From NCBI GenBank assembly GCA_963828825.1, contig CAWHGF010000004.1, positions 1 to 64,000 of the forward strand: a stretch of 64,000 nucleotides of DNA, given 5' to 3'. This document shows, one piece after another, positions 18,977 through 28,660 of this stretch. The position numbers and the translations under genes were made by a program. This DNA comes from Bog-473 sp963828825. GTDB taxonomy: Bacteria > Actinomycetota > Acidimicrobiia > Acidimicrobiales > RAAP-2. Each line of letters begins with the position of its first letter. Positions within the stretch are counted from its first letter, which is position 1. Under the pieces are notes generated by a model, which saw nothing but the letters and a program-made list of their open reading frames with translations, was not told where the DNA came from and ran no database searches.

Positions 18977-19993
18977 TCGTCAGAGCGCCAGATCGCCGGC
19001 GAGCGCATGGCGGGGTTGACCAGGATCCGGCCCGCGCACGGCGGCATCGAGCACCCGGTCGAGCGCCACGGTCAGTCCGTCGAGGCCGATCTCCTCGTTG
19101 ACCATCTCCTCGCAGTGCTGCAGCGGGAACTCGTCAGCCATGTCCGTCCAGAGCTCACGCCGCTCCTCAATGGGGGTCGCCACCGTGTCGATCCCCAGCA
19201 GCGCAACGCCGCGCACAATGAACGGGTAGACCGTCGTCGCCAGCTCGTTGCCGCCGGTGAGCCCGCTGGCCGCCACGGCGCCGCCGTAGCGAACGGTTCG
19301 GAGTGCTTCGGCCAGTGCCCTGCCGCCGACGCAGTCGACGACGCCCGCCCACAGCTGGGGACCCAAGGTCCGGCCGTCGTCCTCGGCGAACTCACGCCCG
19401 ACGACGCGCGCCGCCCCGAGGTCCTTCAGGTAGGCGTGTTCAGTGGTCTTGCCCGAGGAGGCGACGACCTCGAACCCGGCGTGGGCCAGCAAGGCCACAG
19501 CGGCACTCCCGACGCCCCCGGATGCACCGGTGACGAGGATGGGACCGTCTTCGGGCGTCGTGCCGTGACGGACGAGACGATGCAGCGACAACAGCGCGGT
19601 ACAGCCGGCGAGGCCGATGATGGCGGCTGTGCGGCAACTCAAGGCGTCGGGCAATGGCACGACCCAGTCGGCCGGAACGCGGGCGTAGCCGGCAAAGCCG
19701 CCGTGCCGGTCCACGCCGAGGTCGTATCCCTGCACCAGCACGCGCTGCCCGGGGGTGAACTCGGGAGTGATGCTCTCCTCGACACTGCCCGTCAGTTCCA
19801 CACCGGGGACGAGTGGGAACACCCGCGCCACACGATTCCCCGGTCGGGTGACCATGGCGTCCTTGAAGTTGATGGCAGACCACTCGACCCGGACGAGGAC
19901 CTCGCCTTCGGGGAGGTCGGTGTCGGCCAGTTCGACCACTGCGGGTCGGATAACCGCACCCGCTTTTGAGAGCAAGTAGGCCGCAAAGCGCAC
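18961..19993 (-). CDS. Zinc-independent MDR oxidoreductase (AcuI/YhdH-like), frame-broken
   Basis: A medium-chain reductase of the quinone oxidoreductase/acrylyl-CoA reductase group, about 343 residues. The N-terminal GroES-like domain includes VEWSAINFKDAMV and FPLVPGVELTG, and the Rossmann domain has LVTGASGGVGSAAVALL for NADPH. GTG 19993 is chosen because TACAGT lies 6 nt upstream. The frame breaks near 19030: with one base removed the C-terminus becomes VRGRILVNPAM and a normal end at 18961, overlapping the DUF4232 stop. As sequenced, the open frame stops at 18980 with an abnormal tail. Confidence 0.82.
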
Positions 19994-19999
19994 GGGCTC

Positions 20000-20005
20000 A
20001 CTGTA
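20000..20005 (-). promoter_or_regulatory. -10 hexamer TACAGT for the MDR gene
   Basis: On the minus strand TACAGT ends 6 nt before GTG 19993. It faces away from the -10 at 20049, so the two genes share a 67-bp divergent control region. Confidence 0.6.
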
Positions 20006-20048
20006 GAGGGCGATGCCGGCGTCCCCTGGCGTGGGCCGTTGCAACGGG

Positions 20049-20054
20049 TACGTT
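20049..20054 (+). promoter_or_regulatory. -10 hexamer TACGTT for the S9 peptidase gene
   Basis: TACGTT ends 6 nt before GTG 20061, a leaderless start. Confidence 0.6.
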
Positions 20055-20060
20055 CGAACC

Positions 20061-22040
20061 GTGACCACGACTCCAGGCTATGGGCGCTGGGCCTCACCGC
20101 TTGCCGCGGGCGACGTGGCCCGGGCCAAGGTCTCCCTGTCGGAGCTGTGCTCGGATGGCGATGCCCTCTACTGGCTCGAAGCGCGCCCGGGCGACGCGGG
20201 CCGGGTGGTCATGGTGCGGGCAGACGCCCGGGGTCCGTACGACCATTCGCCGGAGGGCGTCAGTATCCGAAGCCGGGTCAACGAGTACGGCGGGGGCGCC
20301 CTGTGCCTGGTACCGGCAAGATCGGCCGGTGCCTTCGCCTATGTCGACCAGGCGGACCAGCGGGTGTGGTTTTGCGACGGCAGCGGAGCCCCAGGGCCGC
20401 TCGGTGGAGCCACGCCCGTGCCCTTGACCGAGATGCCTCCGGCGGGCGAAGTGCATCGCCACGGCGGACTGAGCGCCACGGTGGACGGCGACTGGGTTCT
20501 GGCCGTGCGGGAGATCCACCACGAGGGATCGGCCCGGCCGCGGCGCAGCGTGGTGGCCCTGTCGACGCGGGCCCGGCAACCGTGCGAGCGCACACTGCTC
20601 GACGACCACGACTTCTTCGGGACGCCGCGCCCGCATCCGCGCGGTGACCTCCTGGCCGTGGTCGCCTGGGACCACCCGGACATGCCGTGGGACGCCTCGG
20701 CCCTGTTGGTCCTGCCGTTGGCCCGCGTCGCCTGCGCGGCACACGGGCACGACGCATTGCAGGCGGCAGGGCCGGCGCGGCTCATTGCCGGCGGTCCGAC
20801 CGAGTCGGTCGGCCAGCCCGGCTGGGGCAGCGACGGATCGTTGCGCTACGTCTCAGACCGGAGAGGTTGGTGGCAGCCCCATCTCCACGCCGACCCCACC
20901 GTCGCACGGGCGGAGCCCAGACCGCTGACCGACATGGCAGCCGAGTTCCACGGGCCGGACTGGGTCCTCGGTCAGTGCACCATGGCAGAGGTGGCTGACG
21001 GCTCGGTCGTCGCTCGGATGACCGCGTCAGGCCAGGACATGCTCGTCTCGTTGGATCCGCAGGGCGGGGCGGGTGCACCGCCGACGCCGCTCTCCCAGCC
21101 GTGCGTGTCCATCGCCGCGCTCTGTGCGCACGGGGACGGGTTGGCTCTCATCGGCGCCACGACCGACGCGCCGTCCAACGTCTGGGTCTGGAACGCGGGC
21201 GACGCCCGGCCGCTCCGTACGCAGGCCGGCGTGACGCTCGAGGGCGCGGCGGTCGCCATCGGGGAGCCCTTCACGCTGACCGGGCGCTCGGGGCGCCCCG
21301 TGCACGGCACGCTGTACCGGCCCACGCTGGGCGCGACGCCGAGCCCGGTGGGGAGCGCGCCCCCGCTGGTGGCATGGTGCCACGGGGGCCCGACGGCGTC
21401 CTGCCAGGCGGGGCTCGACCTGACCCTGCAGTTCTTCACGACGCGGGGATTTGCCGTGGCCTGTGTCGACTACGCGGGGAGCTCGGGGTACGGCCGGGCC
21501 TACCGCTGCGCCCTGTGGGGCCAGTGGGGGGTCGTCGACTCGGAGGACTGCCTCGATGCCGCGTTGCACCTGGCGGCACGGGGTGACGTCGATCCCCGGC
21601 GGATGGCCGTCCGTGGTGGCAGTGCGGGCGGTATGACGGCCCTCAACGGGCTGGCGGCGGGGGAGGGGTTCGCGGCCTGCGTCTCGTGGTACGGGGTCAC
21701 CGACCTGATGGGGCTGGTGGCGACCACCCACGACTTCGAAGCCCATTACACCGACCGGCTGATCGGACCGCTCCCGGCGTCGCGTCCGCTCTACGAGGAG
21801 CGTTCACCCGTGCAGCGTGCCGGCTCCATGCAGGGCGCAGTGCTCCTCCTGCAGGGAACCGACGATGCCGTGGTGCCACCTGCACAGGCCGAAGGAATGC
21901 GCGCCGCCCTGGATGCCGCCGGAACGCACTGCGACCTGGAATTCTTCGCAGGGGAGGGGCATGGCTTCCGTCGGGCCGACACCTTGACCGCGTGCCTCGA
22001 GGCCGAACTGGCGTTCTACCTCTGCCAACTCCACCTCTAA
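20061..22040 (+). CDS. S9-family prolyl oligopeptidase-like serine peptidase
   Basis: A 659-residue cytosolic-type peptidase: a seven-bladed beta-propeller (about 30-400) gating an alpha/beta-hydrolase domain. The catalytic triad is visible as Ser near 520 in GGSAGG, Asp near 601 in GTDDAVVP and His near 634 in GEGHGFR. PLVAWCHGGPTA forms the oxyanion strand. There is no signal peptide. It belongs to the dipeptidyl aminopeptidase/acylaminoacyl-peptidase branch, so short peptides are likely substrates. The frame is intact. Confidence 0.92.
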   Translation: MTTTPGYGRWASPLAAGDVARAKVSLSELCSDGDALYWLEARPGDAGRVVMVRADARGPYDHSPEGVSIRSRVNEYGGGALCLVPARSAGAFAYVDQADQRVWFCDGSGAPGPLGGATPVPLTEMPPAGEVHRHGGLSATVDGDWVLAVREIHHEGSARPRRSVVALSTRARQPCERTLLDDHDFFGTPRPHPRGDLLAVVAWDHPDMPWDASALLVLPLARVACAAHGHDALQAAGPARLIAGGPTESVGQPGWGSDGSLRYVSDRRGWWQPHLHADPTVARAEPRPLTDMAAEFHGPDWVLGQCTMAEVADGSVVARMTASGQDMLVSLDPQGGAGAPPTPLSQPCVSIAALCAHGDGLALIGATTDAPSNVWVWNAGDARPLRTQAGVTLEGAAVAIGEPFTLTGRSGRPVHGTLYRPTLGATPSPVGSAPPLVAWCHGGPTASCQAGLDLTLQFFTTRGFAVACVDYAGSSGYGRAYRCALWGQWGVVDSEDCLDAALHLAARGDVDPRRMAVRGGSAGGMTALNGLAAGEGFAACVSWYGVTDLMGLVATTHDFEAHYTDRLIGPLPASRPLYEERSPVQRAGSMQGAVLLLQGTDDAVVPPAQAEGMRAALDAAGTHCDLEFFAGEGHGFRRADTLTACLEAELAFYLCQLHL

Positions 22041-22096
22041 GGTGGGGCAGGGGTTCCTTCGAGCTTGCCCCCGTTGTGCGAGGCTTTTGCGACGCC

Positions 22097-23500
22097 ATGC
22101 TGACCGACTCCGCCACGACGAACCCGGCCAGAACCGCCCCCTCCGCCTACCTCTGGCAGCGGATGGTGGACCGCGCCAAAGGGATCTCCCCGGAGCTGGG
22201 CGACGCATTGTTGTACGGGGCCAGTGCCCTCTTCGCACTCCTCACCATCTACACGTCGACCAATGGCCTCTACGAGGTGTGGGGGCGGATGGCCCTGCTC
22301 CCGTTCGTCTTCGGTGCGGTCGCCTCGGGAGTGCTGGCGTGGGTCGTGCGGCGCGCCCGCGGTCGACAGCCCGGTCACGCCCTGACGCACCGCCAGCACC
22401 GGCGGGCCAGGCTGACGCGGATCGTCTTGGCGGTGTGCGTGTTCGCCGGCTCCCTCGCCATCCCTCTCGGCTTCGAGATCCTGTGGCGGTTCGACGGCGT
22501 CGCCGGATCGCACCTGCAGCCCGAGGTCGTCACCGTCGAGGTCGGTGGGCAGGAACTCGTGCACGGCCAGGACCCCTACCACCCGCTCGTCCGCCTGCCG
22601 CATGCGGTCCGGTACCACGCGCCGGGTGAACCTGACTATGCGGGGTTTCTGCCGTACCTGCCACTCATGGCCGTGGCCGGCATTCCGAGCGAGATCTGGC
22701 CGAACAACGGACTGAGCGATGCGCGGATCTTCTTCTGTCTGACCACGCTCGTGGTGGCCGCGGTGGCGCTCTACCTGTGCCGGGCCGACGGGCGACGCAA
22801 GATCCGCGCCCTGCAGGCGCTCATCATCCTCCCGCTGGCGTCACTGCCCCTGGCGACGGGAGGCGACGACATCCCCGTCGTGGCGTTCCTGCTCCTCGCC
22901 ATGGTGCTGGCGCAGCGACGGAGACCCTTCGCGTCCGGTGTCGTCTTCGGCATCGCGTCGGCCATGAAGTTCACCGCCTGGCCGCTCGCGGTATTGGCGC
23001 TCTTCGCGGCGCGCGGACGTCACGGCGAGCGGCGCCCGTTCTCCATGCTGGCCGGGATGGTCGTCGTCGCCGTCCCGACGATTTTCCCGTTCGCGCTGCG
23101 TGGTCCGTTCGCCCTGATCGACGATGTCGTGCTCTTCCCGCTCGGCTTGAGCGCCATTCCGACGACGGCCGCCAGTGCGCTGCCCGGCCACGTGCTCGTC
23201 AGCGAGTTCCCGTCGCTCAGCCGTGCGCTGCCCCTCTCCGTCGGGATCGTGCTGACCGTGCTTCTGGCGCGCCATCTCTACCGCCACACCCCGCGCACGG
23301 CGACCGAGGTCTGCATGATCGCCGGCGTCGTGATGGCCGCGCTCATCCTGCTGGCCCCGGATCCGCGGGTGGGCTACCTGCTCTACCCGATCAACTTCTT
23401 CGTCTGGGCCTACCTGCTGGCTGAGCCTGCCCCGTCGCCCGACGGCCTCCCCAATGACACGGTGGATCCGGGTCCGATGGTCGGCGCCACGACGAACTGA
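22097..23500 (+). CDS. Polytopic membrane glycosyltransferase (GT87-like)
   Basis: A 467-residue protein with about ten membrane segments. The periplasmic-side stretch VHGQDPYHPLVRLP between early segments, and the hydrophobic layout, resemble the GT-C fold of polyprenyl-phosphate mannose-dependent transferases (GT87/DUF2029). The likely role is adding mannose or arabinose to lipid-linked glycans outside the membrane. ATG 22097 lacks a clear ribosome-binding site; an in-frame GTG at 22076 is possible. It lies 56 bp after the S9 peptidase stop. Substrate is not determinable from sequence. Confidence 0.7.
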   Translation: MLTDSATTNPARTAPSAYLWQRMVDRAKGISPELGDALLYGASALFALLTIYTSTNGLYEVWGRMALLPFVFGAVASGVLAWVVRRARGRQPGHALTHRQHRRARLTRIVLAVCVFAGSLAIPLGFEILWRFDGVAGSHLQPEVVTVEVGGQELVHGQDPYHPLVRLPHAVRYHAPGEPDYAGFLPYLPLMAVAGIPSEIWPNNGLSDARIFFCLTTLVVAAVALYLCRADGRRKIRALQALIILPLASLPLATGGDDIPVVAFLLLAMVLAQRRRPFASGVVFGIASAMKFTAWPLAVLALFAARGRHGERRPFSMLAGMVVVAVPTIFPFALRGPFALIDDVVLFPLGLSAIPTTAASALPGHVLVSEFPSLSRALPLSVGIVLTVLLARHLYRHTPRTATEVCMIAGVVMAALILLAPDPRVGYLLYPINFFVWAYLLAEPAPSPDGLPNDTVDPGPMVGATTN

Positions 23501-23534
23501 ACGTCCCGGCGGTCGCCGGGGTCACGCCGCCCTC

Positions 23535-24191
23535 CTATTCGGGGTCGGGCACCTGGAAGAGACGAACGGTGAAGTGGGTGACCCCGCGGGCCGGGCCGCC
23601 CGGGCTGAACGTCGTGGCGTTGACGGTGGCGCCCATCTCCCAGTAGTAGCCGTCCGAGCCCGCAAGCTTGCCCAGGACCTCGAGGGCGCCGGGGTTGTTG
23701 GCCGCCGCCCCCCGGTCGAAGATCTGCCATCCCTGGAGCTTCATGTCGGCGGCGAAGAAGGCCAACAGGGCCGCCTGTGAGTCGCCGGAGCGGAAGACCA
23801 CCTGCGAGTCGTACTGGTCCGCCTCGGCGCTGTTGTTCTGGTGCGAGATCCGCAGCGACCCCGCGGGGACGGACACGGCATTGCGAATGTTGTTGGGAGG
23901 CTGTCCGGCGTTCACGATCGGCGACAGCAACCCGGCGGCGGGCACCGCCCGAAGGCTGACCCCGGGGACGGCGACCGCGACGTCGGAGTGCGTGACCGGC
24001 GTCGGGGACTGGGTCGACAAGATACCCATGGTGACGAAGACGACGAGGATGAGCGCGGCCAGGCCGAAGACGATCATGGCCGGCCGCATGGAGAAACCCC
24101 CGGGAGTCGGGGGGCGCTGCGGCTCGGGTAGCTGGCTCCCTTCGTCCCGGAGCTCGGTGCCGGTGTCGGTGTCGGTGTCGTGCAGGGTCAT
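23535..24191 (-). CDS. Membrane-anchored protein of unknown function
   Basis: A 218-residue protein not assigned to a known family. It has a polar 35-residue N-terminus rich in Asp/Thr, one membrane segment (MIVFGLAALILVVFVTMGIL, about residues 39-58) and an extracytoplasmic domain of about 155 residues ending in HFTVRLFQVPDPE. It starts 12 bp after the thiD stop and is probably co-transcribed with thiD. It is convergent with the glycosyltransferase gene. Confidence 0.75.
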   Translation of the reverse strand: MTLHDTDTDTGTELRDEGSQLPEPQRPPTPGGFSMRPAMIVFGLAALILVVFVTMGILSTQSPTPVTHSDVAVAVPGVSLRAVPAAGLLSPIVNAGQPPNNIRNAVSVPAGSLRISHQNNSAEADQYDSQVVFRSGDSQAALLAFFAADMKLQGWQIFDRGAAANNPGALEVLGKLAGSDGYYWEMGATVNATTFSPGGPARGVTHFTVRLFQVPDPE

Positions 24192-24203
24192 GTCGTCTCC
24201 AGC

Positions 24204-25022
24204 CTACGGCGGCCCGGACCACCCGAAATGGTCGAGGGGGCCGTGCCCGGCGCCGAGCCGCCAGGCAGCGCTCCCGGCCAACGCCCGCGCCACGAAGCCC
24301 TTGGCCTGCGTGATTGCCTCGGGCACCGAGGCGCCCCTGGCCAGGTGGGCGGCCACCGCAGCCGAGAGAGTGCAGCCGGTGCCATGGTCGTTGCCGGTGT
24401 CCACCCGCTCGCCGGGCAGCACGAACACCCCGTCGGGGCCCGCCACGACGTCGTCCGCCGACTCGGTGAGGTGGCCTCCCTTCACGACCGCGTAGCGGGC
24501 TCCGGTGGCCCTGATCCGCTCCGCCACGGCAACCCGCGCCTCGAGGGTCCCGAGGGACTCCAGGTCGGTGTCGCCCAGCACGGCGGCCTCGCGCAGGTTA
24601 GGGGTGACAACCAGCGCGTGGGGGAGGAGCAGCTCCAGGTAGGCGGCAACACCGTCGTGCTCCAGAAGCCGGTGTCCCGTGGACGACACCAGGACCGGAT
24701 CCACCACCAAGTGGGGCAGCAGCCCGCGCCCGGCCAGGTCGGCGACCGCAGCGACGGTGGCGGCGGTGGCGAGCATTCCCGTCTTGACGCTGCGCACGGA
24801 GAAATCGTCGAGCACCGTTTCGACCTGCTGGCGCACGAACACCGGTTCGAGCGCCACGACGCCGCGTACCTCCGCCGTATTCTGCGCCGTCACTGCGGTG
24901 AGGGCGCACGTGCCGTGCACGCCGAGCGCAGCGAAGGTCTTCAGATCGGCCTGCGCCCCGGCACCGCCACCCGAATCCGAGCCGGCAATGGTCAGCGCCG
25001 TCGGTGGTGTCGCGTCCGGCAC
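24204..25022 (-). CDS. thiD: Hydroxymethylpyrimidine (phosphate) kinase
   Basis: Phosphorylates HMP and HMP-phosphate in thiamine biosynthesis. It has 272 residues, the usual size. The substrate loop is AGSDSGGGAGAQADLKTF (residues 13-30); GTCALTAVTAQNT and the ATP site GTGCTLSAAVAAHLARG near the C-terminus with VVKGGHL complete the ribokinase-type fold. GTG 25022 is leaderless behind TATGGT. It is divergent from thiG, the thiazole half of the same pathway. Confidence 0.94.
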   Translation of the reverse strand: MPDATPPTALTIAGSDSGGGAGAQADLKTFAALGVHGTCALTAVTAQNTAEVRGVVALEPVFVRQQVETVLDDFSVRSVKTGMLATAATVAAVADLAGRGLLPHLVVDPVLVSSTGHRLLEHDGVAAYLELLLPHALVVTPNLREAAVLGDTDLESLGTLEARVAVAERIRATGARYAVVKGGHLTESADDVVAGPDGVFVLPGERVDTGNDHGTGCTLSAAVAAHLARGASVPEAITQAKGFVARALAGSAAWRLGAGHGPLDHFGWSGPP

Positions 25023-25028
25023 CGAGCC

Positions 25029-25034
25029 ACCATA
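25029..25034 (-). promoter_or_regulatory. -10 hexamer TATGGT for thiD
   Basis: On the minus strand TATGGT ends 6 nt before GTG 25022. The start codons of thiD and thiG are only 38 bp apart. Confidence 0.6.
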
Positions 25035-25048
25035 GGCGGGCACCGGGG

Positions 25049-25054
25049 TATCGT
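25049..25054 (+). promoter_or_regulatory. -10 hexamer TATCGT for thiG
   Basis: TATCGT ends 6 nt before GTG 25061. Only 14 bp separate it from the thiD -10, so the two polymerases would overlap. Confidence 0.6.
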
Positions 25055-25060
25055 CGTCCC

Positions 25061-25894
25061 GTGACCCGCAACGACGCCGGTCTTGCGACTCCGGTGCCTC
25101 CCGACAGCGGTCTGTGCATCGCAGGGGACGTGTTCGCCTCACGTCTCCTGCTCGGAACCGGCGGGATGACCAGCCTCGACGTGCTGGGCGCCGCTCTCCG
25201 GGCATCGGGAACCGCCATGGCCACGGTCGCCGTCCGGCGCGTCCAGGCCGCCGGTCGGGGCTCCTTGTTGTCCCTTCTCGGCGACCTGGGCGTGCGCGTG
25301 CTGCCCAACACGGCGGGGTGCGCCACGGCGTCCGAGGCCGTGCTCACCGCGAAGTTGGCCCGGGAGGCCTTCGAAACCGACTGGGTCAAGTTGGAGGTGA
25401 TCGGGGACGACCGCACGCTGCTCCCCGATGCGGTCGAGCTCCTGACCGCCGCCGAGCAGTTGGCCGAGGACGGGTTCGTGGTGCTGCCGTACACGACCGA
25501 CGACCCCGTCCTGGCCTTTCGCCTGCAGCAGGTCGGTTGCGCCGCGGTCATGCCGCTCGGCTCACCTATCGGCAGCGGGCTGGGCATCCGTAACCCGCAC
25601 AACATCGCGTTGCTCCGCGAATCCGTCGAGATCCCTGTGATCCTCGACGCTGGCATCGGCACAGCCTCGGACGCGGCGCTGGCCATGGAGTTGGGGTGTG
25701 ACGGTGTCCTCGTGGCGACGGCGGTGAATCGGGCCCACGACCCCGTGGCCATGGCCCGCGCCATGCGGCTGGCCGTGGAAGCAGGGGTCGAGGCACGGCG
25801 AGCCGGCCGCATCCCGGTTCGCTTCCACGCCGAGCCATCGAGCCCGCTGGAAGGCAGGGCCGACCTTGCCGGGGGTGCGCCCGGGCCATTTTGA
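25061..25894 (+). CDS. thiG: Thiazole synthase
   Basis: Builds the thiazole phosphate ring of thiamine from deoxyxylulose 5-phosphate, dehydroglycine and the ThiS thiocarboxylate. The 277-residue TIM barrel has the Schiff-base lysine K110 in DWVKLEVIGD, SRLLLGTGGM near the start, LPNTAGCATASEAV, MPLGSPIGSGLGIRNP and DAGIGTASDAALAMELG. No thiS, thiO or thiE is next to it, so the sulfur carrier must lie elsewhere. Because of the leaderless start there is no room for a TPP riboswitch. Confidence 0.94.
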   Translation: MTRNDAGLATPVPPDSGLCIAGDVFASRLLLGTGGMTSLDVLGAALRASGTAMATVAVRRVQAAGRGSLLSLLGDLGVRVLPNTAGCATASEAVLTAKLAREAFETDWVKLEVIGDDRTLLPDAVELLTAAEQLAEDGFVVLPYTTDDPVLAFRLQQVGCAAVMPLGSPIGSGLGIRNPHNIALLRESVEIPVILDAGIGTASDAALAMELGCDGVLVATAVNRAHDPVAMARAMRLAVEAGVEARRAGRIPVRFHAEPSSPLEGRADLAGGAPGPF

Positions 25895-25926
25895 CGGCCG
25901 CGCCGGCCTGACCTTGACCTCGTCGC

Positions 25927-25956
25927 TTAGGTCACCCTAAAGTTAGGGTCCCCTAA
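25927..25956 (+). promoter_or_regulatory. Two overlapping IdeR/DtxR-type iron boxes
   Basis: TTAGG occurs at 25927 and 25943 and CCTAA at 25936 and 25952. Compared with the 19-bp consensus TWAGGTWAGSCTWACCTWA, positions 25927-25945 match 15 of 19 and positions 25938-25956 also match 15 of 19. The second box covers the -10-like TAAGAT at 25954-25959. Iron-loaded repressor bound here would block transcription of the iron transporter that follows. Confidence 0.75.
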
Positions 25957-25988
25957 GATGAGTGGCTCAGTCGGAAGGTGTGGACCCG

Positions 25989-27044
25989 ATGCAACGGAAG
26001 CGCGCACGGCGCGGAGTGAGACGGCGAGGGGGAGTGATCCTGAGCCTCTCGGTTGTCCTGGGTGCCGTGGCGTTGGCCGGCTGCGCCTCGGGTTCGAATG
26101 CCTCGTCCGATGCGCTGACCCTCTACTCCGGCCAGCACGTACAGACCACGCAGGCCCTGGTAAGCGCCTTCGAGAAGCAGACCGGCATCACGGTCAACGT
26201 GCGCAGCGACGACGAGGACGTCCTGGCAGATCAGATCGTGACGGAGGGCACGCGGTCCCCGGCCGACGTCTACTTCACGGAGAACTCGCCACCGCTGCAG
26301 TATCTGGCCTCCAAGGGCCTGCTGGCGTCGGTGGACGCGTCGACCCTGGCCAACACCCCGTCCCGTTTCAACTCCCCGGACGGGAAATGGGTGGGTGTGT
26401 CCGCCCGCGTCAGCGTCATGATCTACAACACCTCGCTCTTGAAGCCGAGCGAGCTGCCGTCGTCGGTCATGGACCTTGCCGACCCCCAGTGGAAGGGCAA
26501 GATCGCCATCGCCGGCGCCGAGACGGACTTCCAGCCGATCATCACCTCCATCGTGCGCGCCCACGGTGCGGCGGCCGCGCTGCAGTGGCTCGACGCCGTC
26601 AAGGCGAACGCCGGGAGCCACAACTACCCCGACAACGAGACGATCACCTCGCAGGTCAACAGCGGGCAGGTGGCCCTGGGCGTCATCAACCAGTACTACT
26701 GGTACCGTGAAAAGGCCCAGGTGGGGGAGTCGGGCATGCATTCGGCGATCGCCTACTTCGCCCCGCACGACCCCGGGTACGTGATCGATGTGTCTGGTGC
26801 CGCCATCTTGAAGTCGTCGAGCCACCAGGCCGAGGCCCAGCGCTTCCTGGCCTTCTTGACCTCGAAGCAGGGGCAGGAGATCATCGCGCACAGCGACAGC
26901 TTCGAGTACCCGATCGCATCGGGCGTCACCACGGCCCAGCCCGAGACGCCATTCGACCAGCTGCAGCCGAACAGCATCACCATTCCCGAGCTCGGCACCG
27001 GGGCCGAGGCGATCAAGCTGCTGCAGGAGGCCCAACTGCTGTGA
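25989..27044 (+). CDS. Iron(III) ABC transporter substrate-binding lipoprotein
   Basis: A 351-residue ferric-iron-binding protein of the FbpA/FutA type. An Arg-rich start and hydrophobic core end at a lipobox with Cys32 (VALAGC). The mature part shows LTLYSGQHVQTTQALVSAFEKQTGI and GVINQYYWYREKAQ, the latter carrying the paired tyrosines that usually bind Fe(III). ATG 25989 follows GGAAGG at 25973. Upstream GTG codons are rejected because they lie too close to the -10. It heads an operon with the permease and ATPase, overlapping the permease start by 4 bp, under the iron boxes. Confidence 0.92.
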   Translation: MQRKRARRGVRRRGGVILSLSVVLGAVALAGCASGSNASSDALTLYSGQHVQTTQALVSAFEKQTGITVNVRSDDEDVLADQIVTEGTRSPADVYFTENSPPLQYLASKGLLASVDASTLANTPSRFNSPDGKWVGVSARVSVMIYNTSLLKPSELPSSVMDLADPQWKGKIAIAGAETDFQPIITSIVRAHGAAAALQWLDAVKANAGSHNYPDNETITSQVNSGQVALGVINQYYWYREKAQVGESGMHSAIAYFAPHDPGYVIDVSGAAILKSSSHQAEAQRFLAFLTSKQGQEIIAHSDSFEYPIASGVTTAQPETPFDQLQPNSITIPELGTGAEAIKLLQEAQLL

Positions 27045-28660
27045 CCACGGGCCTCTCGGCCCACGGTCGCCGCGGCGGCCGGCGCCGACTGCCGCCCTTG
27101 CTCACCATCGGGGCCGTCCTCGTGTCGGTCGCCGTGCTCCTGCCGCTGGCCTTCCTCATCGTCCAGGCCGTCCAGGTCGGATGGGCGCAGCTGCACCAGC
27201 TCCTGTTCCGGAGCCTCACCGCCACGCTGATCTGGAACACGGTCTCTCTGGTCGTGGTGGTGACCGCGCTGAGTGCGATCGTCGGCACGCTGGCCGCGTG
27301 GTTCGTGGAGCGGACGGACATCCCGTGTCGCCGGCTCCTCGCCATCCTCGTCGTCATCCCGCTCGGCATCCCCGATTTCGTGGTGAGCTTCGGATGGAGG
27401 GCCATCTTCCCCTCCATCGGCGGGTTCTGGGCCGCCGTGCTGGTCATGACCCTGGCCGTCTACCCGCTGGTGTTCCTCCCGGTGGCGGCCAGCCTGCGTG
27501 CGGCGGACCCGGCGCAGGAGGAGGTCGCGCGCAGCCTCGGGCTCGGCCGGGTGCACACGTTCTGGACCATCACGGTGGGCCAGGCCCGGCTCGCCATCTT
27601 CGGGGGAGCGATGCTGGTCGGGTTGGTCGTGCTGGCCGAGTTCGGCGCCTTCGAGATCCTGGGCTACCAGACCCTGACGACCGAGATCTACAACGAGTTC
27701 CAGGTCGGGTTCAACGAGCCGGCGGCCTGTGCGCTCTCGCTCATCCTCGTGCTGCTCGGTGCGCTGCTGTTGGCCAGCGAGGACACCGTGCGGGGCCGCG
27801 GTCGACGTCCCGGTTGGGCGCGGGCGCCGCCCGGCAGCTGCGGCCGCTGCCGCTGGGCCGGTTGCGACTTGTGGCGCTGGCCGGGGTCGGCCTCCTGGTG
27901 GTGCTGGCGCTCGGCGTCCCCGTGGGAGCCATCGTCTACCTGATCATTCAGGGTGGGAGCAGCACGTTGCCGGCAGCGGCGTCCCTGCCCGATGCCACGC
28001 TGAACACGTTCGGCTACGCAACCGCCGCCGGGGTGGTGGCGACCCTGGCCGCTGTCCCGATCGCCCTCCTGTCCGTGCGCTTCCCGCGCCGGCAGGTGCT
28101 CGCCCTGGAGCGATCCAACCTCGTGGTTCTCGCGGTTCCCGGCCTGGTCATCGCGCTGAGCCTCACCTACGTGACCGAGCACTTCCTGCAGGGTCGCTTC
28201 TACCAAACGCAGTCCATTGCTGGTCATCGCCTACGCAATCATGTTCTTTCCCCTGGCGGTCGTGTCGGTCCGCGCCGCCGTGGCCCGCGCGCCCGTCGGG
28301 TTGGAAGAGGTGGGGAGCTCGCTCGGTGTCAGCCGGCGCTCGGTGTTGTGGCGCGTCACGCTGCCCCTGGTCGGGCCGGGACTCGCGGCCGCCTTCGCAC
28401 TTGTCTTCCTCGAGACGGCGACCGAGCTCACGGCGACGCTGGTGCTCCATCCGACCAACGTGGAGACGCTGGCGACGCAGTTCTGGGCGTACGAGTCGAA
28501 CGTTTCGTACAGCCAGGCGGCCCCCTATGCCGGCGTCATGGTGCTCATCGCCGCCGTGCCCGGCTACGTCCTCGGCCGCTGGTTCGACCGCCAGCCCGCA
28601 CGCATGGGAACGGCTGGCCAGACCGCCCTCGACACGCCGAGCACAATGGTGACCGCATGA
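27041..28660 (+). CDS. Iron(III) ABC transporter permease, frame-broken twice
   Basis: A fused double permease of the FbpB type, about 539 residues and 12 membrane segments. Each half carries an ABC-contact loop: EEVARSLGLGRVHTFWTIT in the first and LEEVGSSLGVSRRSVLWRVT in the second. The frame breaks between about 27790 and 27830 (one base missing) and near 28207 (one base extra, before LVIAYAIMFFPLAVV). Both breaks fall outside conserved loops and the homology continues across them, so it is annotated as one gene. Start GTG overlaps the binding-protein stop; end overlaps the ATPase ATG. Confidence 0.82.

Noticed and set aside
24980..25060. TPP riboswitch between thiD and thiG
   Set aside because: Only 38 bp separate the start codons and no thi-box sequence is present.
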